Assembly: GCA_000341795.1 (NCBI GenBank)
Contig: AODO01000074.1
Span: 62,001-126,000 of the forward strand
DNA: 64,000 nucleotides
DNA from: Rhodococcus triatomae BKS 15-14
GTDB lineage: Bacteria; Actinomycetota; Actinomycetes; Mycobacteriales; Mycobacteriaceae
Direction: 5' to 3'
Each line of letters begins with the position of its first letter. The first letter of the stretch is position 1. Below are positions 1-9,599 of the stretch, piece by piece. The notes beneath the pieces were generated by a model. It ran no database searches and was not told where the DNA came from. It saw only the letters and a list, made by a program, of their open reading frames with translations. The translations under genes and the position numbers were made by a program.

Positions 1-2
1 TC

Positions 3-626
3 GAGGAGTTCGCCGACCGCGACCTCGTCATCGAGGCCGCCCCGGAGATCGAGTCGCTCAAGTACGAGATCTTCGGCAAGCTCGACAAGATCGTCAAGCC
101 GTCCGGCATCCTCGCGACCAACACCTCGTCGATCCCGGTGATCAAGGTCGCGGGAGCCACCGAGCGCCCCGAGCAGGTCGTCGGAGTGCACTTCTTCAAC
201 CCCGTCCCGGTGATGCCGCTGGTCGAGATCATCTCGACCCTGGTCACCTCCCCGGAGACCGCCGCCGCCGTCACCGACTACGCGAAGAACACCCTCCGCA
301 AGACCACCGTGCAGGCCGGTGACCGTTCCGGGTTCATCGTCAACGCGCTGCTGATCCCGTACCTGTGCCAGGCCGTGCGGATGCTGGAGTCGGGTTACGC
401 GTCGAAGGAAGACATCGACGCCGCGATGAAGGGTGGCTGCGGCTACCCGATGGGTCCGCTGACCCTCCTCGACACCGTCGGCCTCGACGTCGCGCTGGCC
501 GCGGCGGAGTCGCTGTACGCCGAGTTCGCGGAACCGCACTACGCCCCGCCCGCCCTGCTGCGCCGCATGGTCGACGCGGGTCGCCTCGGCCGCAAGACCG
601 GCCGCGGCTTCTACGACTACAAGTAG
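3..626 (+). CDS. fadB2: 3-hydroxybutyryl-CoA dehydrogenase, 5' truncated by window edge
   Basis: C-terminal 207 residues of a 3-hydroxyacyl-CoA dehydrogenase; the start lies outside the window. The family oxidises (S)-3-hydroxybutyryl-CoA with NAD(P)+ in short-chain fatty-acid or butanoate metabolism. The visible part begins late in the Rossmann domain. It carries the signature HFFNPVPVMPLVEI with the catalytic His, then DRSGFIVNALL with the conserved Asn, and ends in the usual GRKTGRGFYDY tail. It resembles mycobacterial FadB2 closely throughout. The stop is followed by a long perfect hairpin that probably terminates transcription. Family assignment is secure; substrate chain length is inferred. 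Confidence 0.92.
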   Translation, partial: EEFADRDLVIEAAPEIESLKYEIFGKLDKIVKPSGILATNTSSIPVIKVAGATERPEQVVGVHFFNPVPVMPLVEIISTLVTSPETAAAVTDYAKNTLRKTTVQAGDRSGFIVNALLIPYLCQAVRMLESGYASKEDIDAAMKGGCGYPMGPLTLLDTVGLDVALAAAESLYAEFAEPHYAPPALLRRMVDAGRLGRKTGRGFYDYK

Positions 627-639
627 GCACCACGCGCAA

Positions 640-679
640 GTGCGCGGGTTTGGTAGCCCTGACTACCAAACCCGCGCAC
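640..679. terminator. Perfect 17-bp-arm palindrome between convergent genes
   Basis: Arms at 640-656 and 663-679 pair perfectly around a 6-base loop. It lies between the stop of fadB2 (+) and the stop of the small peptide gene (-), so it can act as a bidirectional terminator. The arm (GTGCGCG...TTTGGTAG) is nearly the same as the arm of the palindrome at 63916-63961, so it is a member of a dispersed repeat family rather than a unique terminator. Confidence 0.8.
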
Positions 680-691
680 AGGCACAGGCGC

Positions 692-847
692 TCAGCTGAG
701 GGCCGAGACGGCGCCGACGACGGTCAGAACCGCGCCGAGGCCGCCGACGATGGCGCCGACACCGGTCACGATCGGCTGGATCTGCTTGATGAGCGCCAGA
801 TCGTCGTCGGAAATCGAGCCGGCCCGGGTTGCGCGTGCGACTGCCAT
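692..847 (-). CDS. 51-residue hydrophobic small peptide
   Basis: Small ORF that I chose over a longer in-frame form because the internal ATG at 847 has GAGGAG placed 7 bases upstream. The peptide has a short polar start (MAVARATRAGSISDDD), an amphipathic stretch, then about 25 residues of Gly/Val/Ala/Leu with several GxxxG spacings (GVGAIVGGLGAV), ending at Ser51. This could be one membrane helix. Size and composition recall corynebacterial PorA/PorH pore peptides or Gly-rich class II bacteriocin-like peptides, but I see no sequence match to either and no immunity or export gene next to it. It is transcribed divergently from the MFS gene at 1009. Function unknown. Confidence 0.6.
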   Translation of the reverse strand: MAVARATRAGSISDDDLALIKQIQPIVTGVGAIVGGLGAVLTVVGAVSALS

Positions 848-1008
848 GGGTTTTCTCCTCGTTGGTGAGCAGTGTGGGTTGGTGAGCGGGGACGATGTAA
901 CCGCACGATTCGCACCTGATTTCGACGTCGTGACCTGACGGAGACCGAATCCGCAGGCAGCGAATTTGAATCCCACTGCCTCGAACGTCGGGGCGTAGCG
1001 TCACAGCC

Positions 1009-2460
1009 ATGACTGTCCCGTTGCGGACGCCGACGGGCCGGGCCGTGGTCCTGACCACCGTCCTCGGCTCGTCCCTCGCGATGCTCGACGCGACCGTCGT
1101 GAACATCGCCCTGCCCCGCATCGGTGAGGACCTCGGCGCGACCGTCGCCGACCTGCAGTGGGTGATCAGCGGCTACACCCTCACTCTCGCCTCCCTGATC
1201 CTGCTCGCAGGCGCACTCGGCGACCGGCTCGGCCGGCGCCGCGTGTTCGTCTGGGGGACAGTGTGGTTCACCGTCGCATCGGCGGTCTGCGCGCTCGCAC
1301 CGACCGTCGAACTGCTCATCGCGGCCCGTGTCGTGCAGGGCGTGGGCGCGGCGCTGCTCACCCCCGGCAGCCTTGCGTTGCTCTCGGCAACCATCGACGA
1401 CGACGACCGCGGCGCCGCGATCGGACTGTGGTCCGGGCTCGGCGGCGTCGCGTCGGCGGTTGGCCCGTTCCTCGGCGGCTGGCTGGTCGAGGTCGCGAGC
1501 TGGCGGGCGGTGTTCTGGCTCAACGTCCCCCTCGCCGCCGCAGTGGTCTGGGTCGCGGTGCGGCACGTCCCCGAGAGCCGGGACCCGGACGCGCACGGCC
1601 GGCTCGACCTGCCCGGCACCGCGCTCGGCGTCGTCGCGCTCGCGTCCCTGACCTACGGTTTGATCGCCGGTGCCACCGTGGCGGTCGTGGCGGGGATCGC
1701 CGCGTTCGCCGCCTTCGTCGTCACCGAACGGCGTTCTGCGAATCCGCTGGTGCCGCCGGCGCTGTTCCGGTCGCGGGTGTTCACCGCGGCGAACCTGGTG
1801 ACGGCGGTCGTGTACGCGGCCCTGGGCGGCGTGTTCTTCCTGCTGGTGCTCCAACTACAGCTCGTCGCGGGGTACTCGCCCGTCGCGGCGGGGCTGGCGA
1901 CCCTGCCCATCACGATCCTGATGCTGGTGCTGTCGTCCCGCGCGGGCCGCTGGGCTCAGCACCACGGCGCACGGGTGCCGATGACGATCGGACCGCTGGT
2001 GGGTGCGGCGGGCCTGCTGCTGATGCTCCGGATCGGCCCCGGCGCCCCCTATCTCACCGCCGTCCTGCCCGCCGTCGTGGTGTTCGGACTCGGACTGTCC
2101 GCTCTGGTCGCGCCCCTGACCGGGGCCGTCCTGGGGTCGGTGTCCACGGACCGTGCCGGCATCGCGTCCGGGGTGAACAACGCCGTCGCGCGCACCGCGC
2201 AACTGCTCGCGGTCGCCGCGCTACCGGGGCTGGCCGGCATCACCGACTACGGCGACGCGGCGGTCTTCGACTCGGGATTCCGGGTCGCGATGCTGATCTG
2301 CGCCGGCCTGATGCTCCTCGGATCGGTGATTGCCGCGGCACTGGCACCCTCCGCGAAACCCGCTGTGGAACATGCTGATTCGATCGAATGCCAACCGCAC
2401 TGCGACATGTCCGCGCCCGCCCTGTCGCCCGGGCTCGATTCGGCTCACGGTGATCGCTGA
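1009..2460 (+). CDS. MFS transporter, DHA2 (EmrB/QacA) drug:H+ antiporter family
   Basis: 483-residue integral membrane exporter, the usual size for 14-helix DHA2 antiporters. Residues 27-36 (DATVVNIALP) match motif D1, GDRLGRRR at 71-78 is motif A in loop 2-3, and SAVGPFLGGW is antiporter motif C. A polar tail of about 30 residues follows the last helix. Probable role is proton-driven efflux of a hydrophobic compound; substrate unknown. No ribosome-binding site is evident before the ATG, but TAGCGT at 994-999 would place the transcript start almost at the ATG, so a leaderless mRNA is likely. Monocistronic; the small peptide gene is divergent. Confidence 0.88.
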   Translation: MTVPLRTPTGRAVVLTTVLGSSLAMLDATVVNIALPRIGEDLGATVADLQWVISGYTLTLASLILLAGALGDRLGRRRVFVWGTVWFTVASAVCALAPTVELLIAARVVQGVGAALLTPGSLALLSATIDDDDRGAAIGLWSGLGGVASAVGPFLGGWLVEVASWRAVFWLNVPLAAAVVWVAVRHVPESRDPDAHGRLDLPGTALGVVALASLTYGLIAGATVAVVAGIAAFAAFVVTERRSANPLVPPALFRSRVFTAANLVTAVVYAALGGVFFLLVLQLQLVAGYSPVAAGLATLPITILMLVLSSRAGRWAQHHGARVPMTIGPLVGAAGLLLMLRIGPGAPYLTAVLPAVVVFGLGLSALVAPLTGAVLGSVSTDRAGIASGVNNAVARTAQLLAVAALPGLAGITDYGDAAVFDSGFRVAMLICAGLMLLGSVIAAALAPSAKPAVEHADSIECQPHCDMSAPALSPGLDSAHGDR

Positions 2461-2528
2461 CCTCGTCCGGCGTGTGCCCCGTCCGTAGGCTCGAGGCGAC
2501 ACCGCAGTAGAGCACCTGGAGGTACACC

Positions 2529-3407
2529 ATGGGCCAGTATTTCCCCGACACCGTCTCCGTCGACTGGCTCCGCGAGCACCTCGACGACCCCGGAACGATC
2601 GTCGTGGACTCGAGCACCCACCTCGCGCTGCCGAAGGACGGGCCGTACACCGTCGAGCCGGGTCGCAGCACCTTCGACGCCGAGCACATCCCCGGCGCCG
2701 TGTTCGCGGACCTGCTCACCGACTTCGCCGATCCCGGGTCGGCGGCCGCCTGGACCGCGCCCGACTCCGACCGCTTCGCCGCCGCGGCGGGTGCGCTCGG
2801 CATCGGTGACGGCGTCCGGGTCGTGGTCTACGACCAGCACGACGGCTACTGGGCGACCCGGTTCTGGTGGCACCTGAGGCTGGAGGGTTTCGACGACGTC
2901 GCCGTGCTCGACGGTGGCCTTCCCGCGTGGAAGGCGGCGGGCGCACCGGTCACCGATGCCGCGTCGTCCCCCGCTTCGGCGACGTTCACCGCGCGCCGCC
3001 GCGACAACCTGATCCGGTCCACGCAGCAGGTCGGTGACACACTCGACGACGCCGGGACCGTCCTGGTCAACGTGCTCGACCCCGCCACGTACCGAGGGGA
3101 GACGAGCACCTACGCCCGCCCCGGCCACATCCCCGGCAGCATCAACTTTCCCGTCGCGCAGCTCCGCGACCCGGACACCGGCACCCTGCGGCCGGTCGAG
3201 GAGTTGCGGGCCCTGTTCGAGGCGGCGGGACTGCTCGATCCGGACGTCACCCCCGTCACGTACTGCGGCGGTGGCATCGCCGCCACCGGAGTCGCGCACG
3301 CGCTCGCGCTGGTCGGCCGGGACGACGTCGCCGTCTACGACGGTTCGCTCACCGAGTGGACCGCCGACGCCTCACTCCCGTTGGTGACGGGCGACACCCC
3401 ACGGTGA
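2529..3407 (+). CDS. Two-domain sulfurtransferase (rhodanese / SseA type)
   Basis: 292-residue cytosolic sulfurtransferase with two tandem rhodanese domains. The N-terminal domain (about 1-150) is the inactive structural copy; the C-terminal domain carries the active loop YCGGGIAATG with the persulfide-forming Cys246. The family moves sulfane sulfur from thiosulfate or 3-mercaptopyruvate to cyanide or thiols. The loop has the non-classical CGGGIAA form rather than CRxGx[RT], so donor preference cannot be read from it. GGAGG lies 7 bases before the ATG. It starts 68 bp after the MFS gene and may be co-transcribed with it. Confidence 0.9.
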   Translation: MGQYFPDTVSVDWLREHLDDPGTIVVDSSTHLALPKDGPYTVEPGRSTFDAEHIPGAVFADLLTDFADPGSAAAWTAPDSDRFAAAAGALGIGDGVRVVVYDQHDGYWATRFWWHLRLEGFDDVAVLDGGLPAWKAAGAPVTDAASSPASATFTARRRDNLIRSTQQVGDTLDDAGTVLVNVLDPATYRGETSTYARPGHIPGSINFPVAQLRDPDTGTLRPVEELRALFEAAGLLDPDVTPVTYCGGGIAATGVAHALALVGRDDVAVYDGSLTEWTADASLPLVTGDTPR

Positions 3408-3544
3408 CGGCATCGGCGACGTCTCGATAACGCGGCTCCACTTTCCAAACACGCCGCGGACTGGAAGCGTGGATGCAGGTCTCCGCCCGTGCGGTCGCGG
3501 GTGGGGGCCTGCTGGACCGAATTTCCACGTGAAAGGACGTCGCC

Positions 3545-4333
3545 ATGCCCACCCGCTCGCATTACCCGGAGGGTGTGCCCTGCTGGGTCGACCTGGCCGC
3601 GAGCGATCCCGCCGTGGCCGAGGACTACTACGCCCGACTGCTCGGCTGGGAGTTCGAGGCGATGCCCGACCCCGACGGCGGGGTGTACTCGATGGCCCAC
3701 CTGCGCGGACACGCGGTCGCTGCGGTCGGGGGGCAACCGCCGGGCACCCCGCCCGGGACGCCGTCGCACTGGAACACCTATCTCGCCGCCGACGACGTGA
3801 CGGCGACGACGACCAAGGTGGCCGGGGCGGGCGGGCTGGTGCTGATGGACCCCGCGGACGTGGCCGACGCGGGACGGATGGCCTTCGTCGCCGATCCCAC
3901 CGGAGCCGTCGTCGGCCTGTGGGAGGCGGGGCGTCACATCGGTGCGGGCGTCCGGGGTGAGGCGGGCACGCTCGTCTGGTCGGAACTGATCACCACCGAA
4001 CCGGCGGTGGCGCTGCCCTTCTACGAGAAGGTTCTCGGCGTCACGTCCACCGCGACGCCCATGCCCGACGGCACCTACACGGTGCTGCACGCGGGCGGCG
4101 AGGACGTCGGCGGATGCGCGACGCCACGCATCACGGGGGTCCCGTCGCACTGGCAGGCCTACTTCGCGGTCGACGACCCCGACGGGACCGCCGAACGGTC
4201 CAGGGCCGCAGGAGGGTCGACCCTCGTCGCCCCCTTCGACGTCCCCGGCGCCGGCCGCATCGCCGTCCTGTCCGACCCGACCGGCGGCGTCTTCAGCGTC
4301 ATCCTCCCCACACCCCCGCACTCGGAGGGGTGA
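3545..4333 (+). CDS. VOC-superfamily protein with two glyoxalase-like domains
   Basis: 262-residue protein with two vicinal-oxygen-chelate modules (about 5-125 and 135-258), each ending in a DPTG(A/G)V motif ([12 protein letters not shown] and [11 protein letters not shown]). Such tandem VOC proteins, common in actinobacteria, are usually annotated as glyoxalase/bleomycin-resistance or hydroxylase-like; no activity can be assigned from sequence. AAAGGA precedes the ATG. The stop sits next to the start of the following TIGR03086-like gene, and that gene overlaps ilvD, so the three probably form one transcript. Confidence 0.85.
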   Translation: MPTRSHYPEGVPCWVDLAASDPAVAEDYYARLLGWEFEAMPDPDGGVYSMAHLRGHAVAAVGGQPPGTPPGTPSHWNTYLAADDVTATTTKVAGAGGLVLMDPADVADAGRMAFVADPTGAVVGLWEAGRHIGAGVRGEAGTLVWSELITTEPAVALPFYEKVLGVTSTATPMPDGTYTVLHAGGEDVGGCATPRITGVPSHWQAYFAVDDPDGTAERSRAAGGSTLVAPFDVPGAGRIAVLSDPTGGVFSVILPTPPHSEG

Positions 4334-4338
4334 GGGCC

Positions 4339-4917
4339 GTGGCCCTCGAATGGCTGGCCCTGCTCCGCCGGGCACATCACGAGTTCTCCACGCGAATCGA
4401 GACGATCACCGACTGGTCGGCGCCGACACCGGACACCGAATGGACCGTCGACGCCCTCGTCCGGCACGTCGTCGTCGAACAACAGTGGGTGCCGCCGCTG
4501 CTCGGCGGGTTGACGATCGACGAGGCCGAGGAACGGATCCGGCCGCTCCGCGAGGACCTCGTCGCCGAATGGCACCTGTACTCGGGGCTGGCGACCGCCG
4601 CATGGGACGTCGCGCCCGCGTCGGGGCCGGTGCACCTGTCCTATGCGGTGGTCACCGTCGACCACTACCTGCGCGAGCAGGTGTGCGACGTGACCGTTCA
4701 CGCCTGGGATCTCGCCCGCGCCACCGGCGCCGACGAGACCCTCGACGACGGACTGGTCGCCGCCGTGTGGGACGTCTTCGACGAGCAACGCGACATGCTC
4801 GGCGCGAGTGGGCTGTTCGCGGCCCCGGTGGCGGTGCCCGACGACGCACCACTGCAGGACAGACTCGTCGCGCTCACCGGGCGCGATCCCCGACCGGCCG
4901 AGGGAGACAACCGATGA
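4339..4917 (+). CDS. DinB/MDMPI-fold protein, TIGR03086-like
   Basis: 192-residue protein of the mycothiol-dependent maleylpyruvate isomerase N-terminal (DinB-like four-helix) family. Visible hallmarks are [18 protein letters not shown] near the N-terminus and a later [21 protein letters not shown] block, where His residues normally bind a metal. I chose the GTG at 4339 because GGAGG lies 10 bases upstream; an in-frame GTG at 4330 overlaps the previous stop but sits too close to that site. The stop overlaps the ilvD start (ATGA). Likely a mycothiol-linked or stress protein; precise role unknown. Confidence 0.75.
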   Translation: MALEWLALLRRAHHEFSTRIETITDWSAPTPDTEWTVDALVRHVVVEQQWVPPLLGGLTIDEAEERIRPLREDLVAEWHLYSGLATAAWDVAPASGPVHLSYAVVTVDHYLREQVCDVTVHAWDLARATGADETLDDGLVAAVWDVFDEQRDMLGASGLFAAPVAVPDDAPLQDRLVALTGRDPRPAEGDNR

Positions 4918-6635
4918 CGAGCGAACCCGACACCGAACCGCGCGACGTGCCCGACGTCAAACCACGCAGTCGCGACGTCACCGACGGCCTGGAGAAGACC
5001 GCCGCACGCGGCATGCTCCGCGCCGTCGGGATGGGCGACGACGACTGGGGCAAGTCCCAGATCGGGGTCGCCTCGTCGTGGAACGAGATCACCCCGTGCA
5101 ACCTGTCCCTCGACCGGCTCGCGCAGGCCGTCAAGGACGGTGTCCACGCAGCCGGTGGCTATCCACTCGAGTTCGGCACCATCTCGGTGTCCGACGGCAT
5201 CTCCATGGGACACGAGGGCATGCACTTCTCGTTGGTGTCGCGGGAGGTGATCGCGGACAGCGTCGAGACGGTCATGCAGGCCGAGCGCCTCGACGGCTCG
5301 GTGCTCCTCGCAGGCTGCGACAAGTCGCTGCCCGGCATGCTGATGGCGGCAGCCCGGCTGAATCTGGCGTCGGTGTTCCTGTACGCGGGATCGATCCTGC
5401 CCGGCACCGCGAAGCTCTCCGACGGCACCGAGAAGGACGTCACCATCATCGACGCGTTCGAGGCCGTCGGGGCGTGTGCCCGCGGACTGATGAGCCGCGA
5501 GGACGTCGACGCCATCGAACGCGCGATCTGCCCCGGCGAGGGCGCCTGCGGCGGCATGTACACCGCGAACACGATGGCCAGCGCGGCCGAGGCGCTCGGG
5601 ATGTCGCTGCCGGGTTCGGCCGCGCCGCCCGCCACCGACCGACGCCGCGACGGCTACGCCCGCCGCAGCGGGCAGGCCGTGGTCGAGTTGCTGCGGCGGG
5701 GCATCGTCGCCGCGGACATCCTCACGAAGGAGGCCTTCGAGAACGCGATCGCGGTGGTGATGGCGTTCGGTGGGTCCACGAACGCGGTGCTGCATCTGCT
5801 GGCGATCGCCAACGAGGCCGGTGTTCCGCTGAACCTCGACGACTTCCGGCGCGTCGGCGCGCGGGTACCGCATCTCGCCGACGTCAAACCGTTCGGCGCG
5901 TACGTGATGAAGGACGTCGACCACATCGGTGGCGTCCCCGTCGTCATGAAGGCACTCCTCGACGCCGGGCTCCTGCACGGCGATTGCCTGACCGTCACCG
6001 GGCGGACGGTCGCCGAGAACCTCGCGGACATCGCGCCGCCCGATCCGGACGGCAAGGTGCTGCGTGCGATGAGCGCGCCGATCCACCCGACCGGCGGCAT
6101 CACCATCCTCTCCGGTTCGCTCGCACCGGGCGGCGCGGTCGTCAAGTCGGCCGGTTTCGAGTCCGACGTGTTCACCGGCACCGCCCGGGTTTTCGACCGC
6201 GAGCGCGCCGCGCTGGATGCGCTGGAGGACGGCACCATCACCGCGGGCGATGCCGTCGTGATCCGCTACGAGGGCCCGAAGGGTGGCCCGGGGATGCGGG
6301 AGATGCTCGCGATCACCGCGGCGATCAAGGGTGCCGGCCTCGGCAAGGACGTGCTGCTGCTGACCGACGGCCGATTCTCCGGCGGTACCACCGGACTGTG
6401 TGTCGGCCACGTCGCGCCGGAGGCGGTGGACGGCGGACCGATCGCGTTCGTCCGGGACGGCGACCGGATCCGCCTCGACGTCGGAACCGGGCAGCTGGAC
6501 GTGCTCCTCGAGGAGGGCGAGCTCACCTCGCGAGCGCAGGGATGGGAGCCGTTGCCGCCCCGGTACACTCGCGGAGTGCTTGCCAAGTACGCGAAACTCG
6601 TCGGTTCGGCGTCGAATGGGGCCGTGTGTGGCTGA
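4914..6635 (+). CDS. ilvD: Dihydroxy-acid dehydratase
   Basis: 573-residue IlvD/Edd-family enzyme converting 2,3-dihydroxy-isovalerate and -methylvalerate to the 2-keto acids of valine and isoleucine synthesis. Iron-sulfur cysteines are visible at Cys62 (TPCNLSL), Cys135 (GCDKSLPGM) and Cys212 ([14 protein letters not shown]); three Cys ligands suit the [2Fe-2S] type. The C-terminal block [19 protein letters not shown] is intact. Length matches mycobacterial IlvD. GAGGGAGA precedes the ATG, which overlaps the upstream stop. The cyclase gene downstream starts inside its last codons. No other ilv gene is nearby. Confidence 0.95.
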   Translation: MTSEPDTEPRDVPDVKPRSRDVTDGLEKTAARGMLRAVGMGDDDWGKSQIGVASSWNEITPCNLSLDRLAQAVKDGVHAAGGYPLEFGTISVSDGISMGHEGMHFSLVSREVIADSVETVMQAERLDGSVLLAGCDKSLPGMLMAAARLNLASVFLYAGSILPGTAKLSDGTEKDVTIIDAFEAVGACARGLMSREDVDAIERAICPGEGACGGMYTANTMASAAEALGMSLPGSAAPPATDRRRDGYARRSGQAVVELLRRGIVAADILTKEAFENAIAVVMAFGGSTNAVLHLLAIANEAGVPLNLDDFRRVGARVPHLADVKPFGAYVMKDVDHIGGVPVVMKALLDAGLLHGDCLTVTGRTVAENLADIAPPDPDGKVLRAMSAPIHPTGGITILSGSLAPGGAVVKSAGFESDVFTGTARVFDRERAALDALEDGTITAGDAVVIRYEGPKGGPGMREMLAITAAIKGAGLGKDVLLLTDGRFSGGTTGLCVGHVAPEAVDGGPIAFVRDGDRIRLDVGTGQLDVLLEEGELTSRAQGWEPLPPRYTRGVLAKYAKLVGSASNGAVCG

Positions 6636-7653
6636 TCGCGCCCACGAACGGCGGCGCGCCCGCGAGTTCAAGATGATCCAGGCCGAGGTCGAACGGAGCC
6701 TCCTCGGGGGCGAGGTCAAGTACACCGCCGAGCAGGTCGCCGACCTCACCGGGATTCCCCTCGAACGCGCCCAGCGACTGTGGGTCGCGATGGGGTTCGC
6801 CCGCGACGACAAGCCAGACGAACCGATGTTCACCGATGCGGATGTCGACGCGCTCCGGGCGATCACCTCCCTGGTGGACGGCGGGATCATCGATCCCGCC
6901 CTCGAGGTGTCGGTGACCCGCGCCCTCGGGCAGGCGTTCTCACGACTCGCCGAATGGCAGCTCGGCCTGCTCAACTCCCACATCGCCGACCGGGTGCGCA
7001 ATCACGAATCCGGTGCGGAGGTCGATCCCCGCGCCGTCGCCGCCGCCGCCTCTCTCGTCGCCGAGCAGATGCTGCCCACGCTGGAGAAACTGCAGTCCTA
7101 TGCGTGGCGACGCCACCTCGCGTCGAACGCGGCGCGCTTCTTCGACAGCCGAGGCGAGGACACCGATCGGCGCACACTGGTGATCGGGTTCGCCGACATG
7201 GTCGGCTACACCAGCCTGACCCGGCGCCTCGACGTCAACGAGCTGACCACCCTGCTCGAGTTCTTCGAATCCACCGTGACGACCGTCATCAGCCAGAACC
7301 GGGGCTGGGTGATCAAGAACGTCGGCGACGAGGTGCTCTTCGCGGCCGAGGATCCCGTGGACGCCGCCCGCATCGCACTGTCACTGCAGGACGCGGCGCA
7401 GAGCACCGAGGAACTACCGAACCTGCGCGTCGGCCTCGCCATGGGCGAGGTGCTGGTCCGTTTCGGCGACGTGTACGGCTCGGTCGTCAACATCGCGGCG
7501 CGGCTCACCAGCTCCGCGCGGCCCAGCAGCGTGCTCATCGATGCCGCGATGGCCGAGGCCCTCTCCCCGGTACACGAGTTCCAGCTGCGCTCACTGCGCA
7601 CCCTGCGCGTCCGCGGCTACAGCCGGCTCAAGGCGTACACGCTGCAACGCTAG
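6628..7653 (+). CDS. Class III adenylate cyclase with N-terminal regulatory domain (Rv1264/Rv2212-like)
   Basis: 341-residue cytosolic cyclase making cAMP from ATP. Residues 1-170 form a helical domain like the autoinhibitory, pH-sensing domain of M. tuberculosis Rv1264. The catalytic domain (about 180-341) has all expected residues: metal-binding Asp190 (FADMVGY) and Asp234 (VGDEV), adenine-selecting Lys230 and the Asp of GDVYG, and the Asn and Arg of VVNIAAR. It should therefore be active as a homodimer. The GTG start overlaps the 3' end of ilvD by 8 bp; an ATG at 6673 is an alternative start. Terminated by the hairpin at 7818-7849. Confidence 0.9.
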   Translation: MADRAHERRRAREFKMIQAEVERSLLGGEVKYTAEQVADLTGIPLERAQRLWVAMGFARDDKPDEPMFTDADVDALRAITSLVDGGIIDPALEVSVTRALGQAFSRLAEWQLGLLNSHIADRVRNHESGAEVDPRAVAAAASLVAEQMLPTLEKLQSYAWRRHLASNAARFFDSRGEDTDRRTLVIGFADMVGYTSLTRRLDVNELTTLLEFFESTVTTVISQNRGWVIKNVGDEVLFAAEDPVDAARIALSLQDAAQSTEELPNLRVGLAMGEVLVRFGDVYGSVVNIAARLTSSARPSSVLIDAAMAEALSPVHEFQLRSLRTLRVRGYSRLKAYTLQR

Positions 7654-7817
7654 AGCGTGTCTCCCGATCCCGCTCGGATGCACGTGGCGAATCAATCGTC
7701 GTCCTGGAAGGCGGAGGAGAAGGAGATACCGGGGTTGTGTCTGCGCCGACGACAACACAGCAGGGGCGGCGATCGAACGCCGGGGGCGCCGACAAGGGAA
7801 GTGGGAGACATGCCCTG

Positions 7818-7849
7818 CCCCCTGATTCCCCGACCGGGGAACCAGGGGG
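7818..7849. terminator. GC-rich hairpin between convergent genes
   Basis: Arms 7818-7831 and 7836-7849 pair over 14 bp with one mismatch (CCCCCTGATTCCCC against GGGGAACCAGGGGG). It sits between the cyclase gene (+) and the DUF6319-like gene (-), as expected for a shared terminator. The rest of 7654-7855 shows no feature I recognise. Confidence 0.7.
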
Positions 7850-7855
7850 TGGGCA

Positions 7856-8617
7856 TCACGAGCCCAGTGACTCGAGCGCGCTGCGCGCCTCGTCGAGCTG
7901 CTTGCTGAGTTCCTCGACCCGCTTCGCGGCGGCTTCGCGGGCCGCCGACAGCACCGCAGCGACGGCGTCCTGTGCGGCGGGATCGCCGAGTTCGCGGACC
8001 GCCCGCTCCACGGAGTCGGCGGACACCGGTGCGGCCTTGCCCGGCCGCTTCGCGCCCTGGGTGACGGTGACGGTCCATTCGCCGCCCGCCTCCGCGTGCA
8101 GCGTGACGCTGACGCCCACGGGCTCCTTCGTGCGGCGGGGGCGCTTCGGTGCGGGAACGGCAGCGTCGGGAGTCGGGTTGGTCACGGTGTCCTTCGGTGT
8201 CGGGGCGGGAGCCGACGCCGGGGCACGACTTTCCGGCTTCGGTTGCGGCGGAGCTGGTTTGGGTGCGGACGCGGCGGAACGCTCCAGCGCGGCGCGGGCC
8301 GACGCGGAGCGCGGTCGGGGTGTGGAAGAGCTCGGCGCCGGCTTCGGCTTGGGTTTCGGTGTGGACTGGGTCGGGTTGCGGGTCATCCGCAATTCGTCTG
8401 CCTCGAAAGGCAGTTCGTCGTTGACACCCTTCGGCCGGATGAGGACGGTGGTGCCGTCGACGGACACCACTTTCGCGGAGCACCCGGCGGGCAGACCGAG
8501 GCTCGGGGTGGCCTCGTTGAGGTAGACGGTGGCGCGTTTTCCTTCGGCGACGGCCTGCGCGAGGTCGGACAGATTCTGCTCGGTGAGGCGGTCACCGAGT
8601 CGGGAGCGAGGTGGCAT
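7856..8617 (-). CDS. DUF6319-like protein with Pro/Ala-rich linker and C-terminal coiled coil
   Basis: 253-residue protein in three parts: an N-terminal compact domain (about 1-80, with TVYLNEATPSLGLPAG and IRPKGVNDELPFEADEL), a low-complexity Pro/Ala/Lys linker (about 85-160) and a C-terminal part ending in a predicted coiled coil (AAREAAAKRVEELSKQLDEA). The N-terminal block matches what I recall of DUF6319 proteins in Rhodococcus and Nocardia. The basic linker suggests a nucleic-acid or scaffold association, but this is inference. It is 6 bp downstream of the secreted protease gene and may share its transcript. Confidence 0.7.
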   Translation of the reverse strand: MPPRSRLGDRLTEQNLSDLAQAVAEGKRATVYLNEATPSLGLPAGCSAKVVSVDGTTVLIRPKGVNDELPFEADELRMTRNPTQSTPKPKPKPAPSSSTPRPRSASARAALERSAASAPKPAPPQPKPESRAPASAPAPTPKDTVTNPTPDAAVPAPKRPRRTKEPVGVSVTLHAEAGGEWTVTVTQGAKRPGKAAPVSADSVERAVRELGDPAAQDAVAAVLSAAREAAAKRVEELSKQLDEARSALESLGS

Positions 8618-8623
8618 GTGCGA

Positions 8624-9277
8624 TCAGATCGGACGGAAACCCGCGCCGACGCCGCCGTGCGCGTTGAGGTCCGCCAGTATGACGTCGATGTCGGTTCCGA
8701 GTTCGGGGCCGATGCATGCGACCCCCAAGTAGGCGTTCACCATGCCGACCAATGTAGTCCCGCGTACGACAGGCGATCCCGAGTCACCCTGGATCACGCA
8801 CATCTGCGTCCAGGTTTCGTTGGTCCGCATCAGATCACCCCAGACGACGCCGCAGGTGTTTCCGGTCCGAAGCCCCTGCTTGCAGACGACGTCCGGGAAG
8901 CTCGCGGGTGATCCGACCGAGGTGATGGTGACCGGACCGATGCGATTGACAGGCGTCACCTTCGCGGGATCGAACTCGATCACCGCGTAGTCGAGTTCCC
9001 TGCTCTTGCCGACCATGTGTCCGACGACACCGACGTCCTGCCTGCGTTCGGGCACGATCTCGTAGCCCGGCTCGCCGCAGTGCCCGGCGGTGAGGCCGAC
9101 GAGTCGGCCGCCGCCGTCGTGTCCGATCGCGGTGAGTGTGCACAGCGCCTCGTTCCCGAGGATCAGTCCGCTGCCGCCACCCATGACGGCGGGCGGCGAC
9201 GCAGCCGAGGTTCCCACCCCCAGCCATCCGCAGAGTGCCGCAATCATCACGACAACGAAAGTCGCCTTCTTGGCCAT
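8624..9277 (-). CDS. Secreted chymotrypsin-fold serine protease (S1 family)
   Basis: 217-residue exported protease. The start at 9277 has GGAGG 7 bases upstream and gives a Sec signal peptide (basic MAKK, hydrophobic 7-23, likely cut near Ala25-Ala26). The triad is complete: His66 (LTAGHCG), Asp96 (ELDYAVIEF) and Ser166 (GDSGSP). Cysteines 46/67, 132/142 and a pair near 160 could form disulfides, fitting an extracellular enzyme. At about 190 mature residues it is a minimal S1 domain with no pro-region, like small streptogrisin relatives. Substrate unknown. Confidence 0.85.
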   Translation of the reverse strand: MAKKATFVVVMIAALCGWLGVGTSAASPPAVMGGGSGLILGNEALCTLTAIGHDGGGRLVGLTAGHCGEPGYEIVPERRQDVGVVGHMVGKSRELDYAVIEFDPAKVTPVNRIGPVTITSVGSPASFPDVVCKQGLRTGNTCGVVWGDLMRTNETWTQMCVIQGDSGSPVVRGTTLVGMVNAYLGVACIGPELGTDIDVILADLNAHGGVGAGFRPI

Positions 9278-9584
9278 CGTCCGACCTCCAGGAGGTTCGC
9301 CGCTCCGGGCCTGGCGCCCGGTCCGTGGGAGACGAGCTCTAGGGCTGCCTCTCGGTTCCCTCGGATGCGCCGTCGGGGCATTCGCTCCGGCGAGGACGCC
9401 GATACCGGTCGGGTATCGGTTTCCGGCGACGACGCAGCGGGGCGATGGCTCGCCGGGTTGCGCCGGCTGGGGGCCGCGAGGTCCTTCCTCAGTATCCGCG
9501 CATGCGCAACCCCCTGCAGTCGTTTGCGGCGATTGCCCGAACCCGACCGGATCGAACCGTGGCATTCGCCGACGGTCCGCTCCC
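9278..9584. other. 307-bp intergenic region upstream of the protease gene
   Basis: The longest gap in the window. It holds the protease 5' region including its Shine-Dalgarno, a 7-bp-arm stem-loop CGATACC-GGTCG-GGTATCG at 9400-9418, and at its far end the hairpin overlapping the TetR stop. I found no convincing small ORF or RNA gene in it. Confidence 0.5.
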
Positions 9585-9599
9585 TCAGTGCGGGAGCGG
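9577..9599. terminator. Hairpin enclosing the tetR stop codon
   Basis: CCGCTCCC at 9577-9584 pairs with GGGAGCGG at 9592-9599; the TGA stop of the TetR gene (minus strand) begins the 7-base loop. Position suggests a short terminator or mRNA 3' stabiliser. Confidence 0.5.

Noticed and set aside
7654-7855. Possible small gene between the cyclase and the DUF6319-like gene
   Set aside because: Open frames there have no ribosome site and overlap the terminator hairpin.
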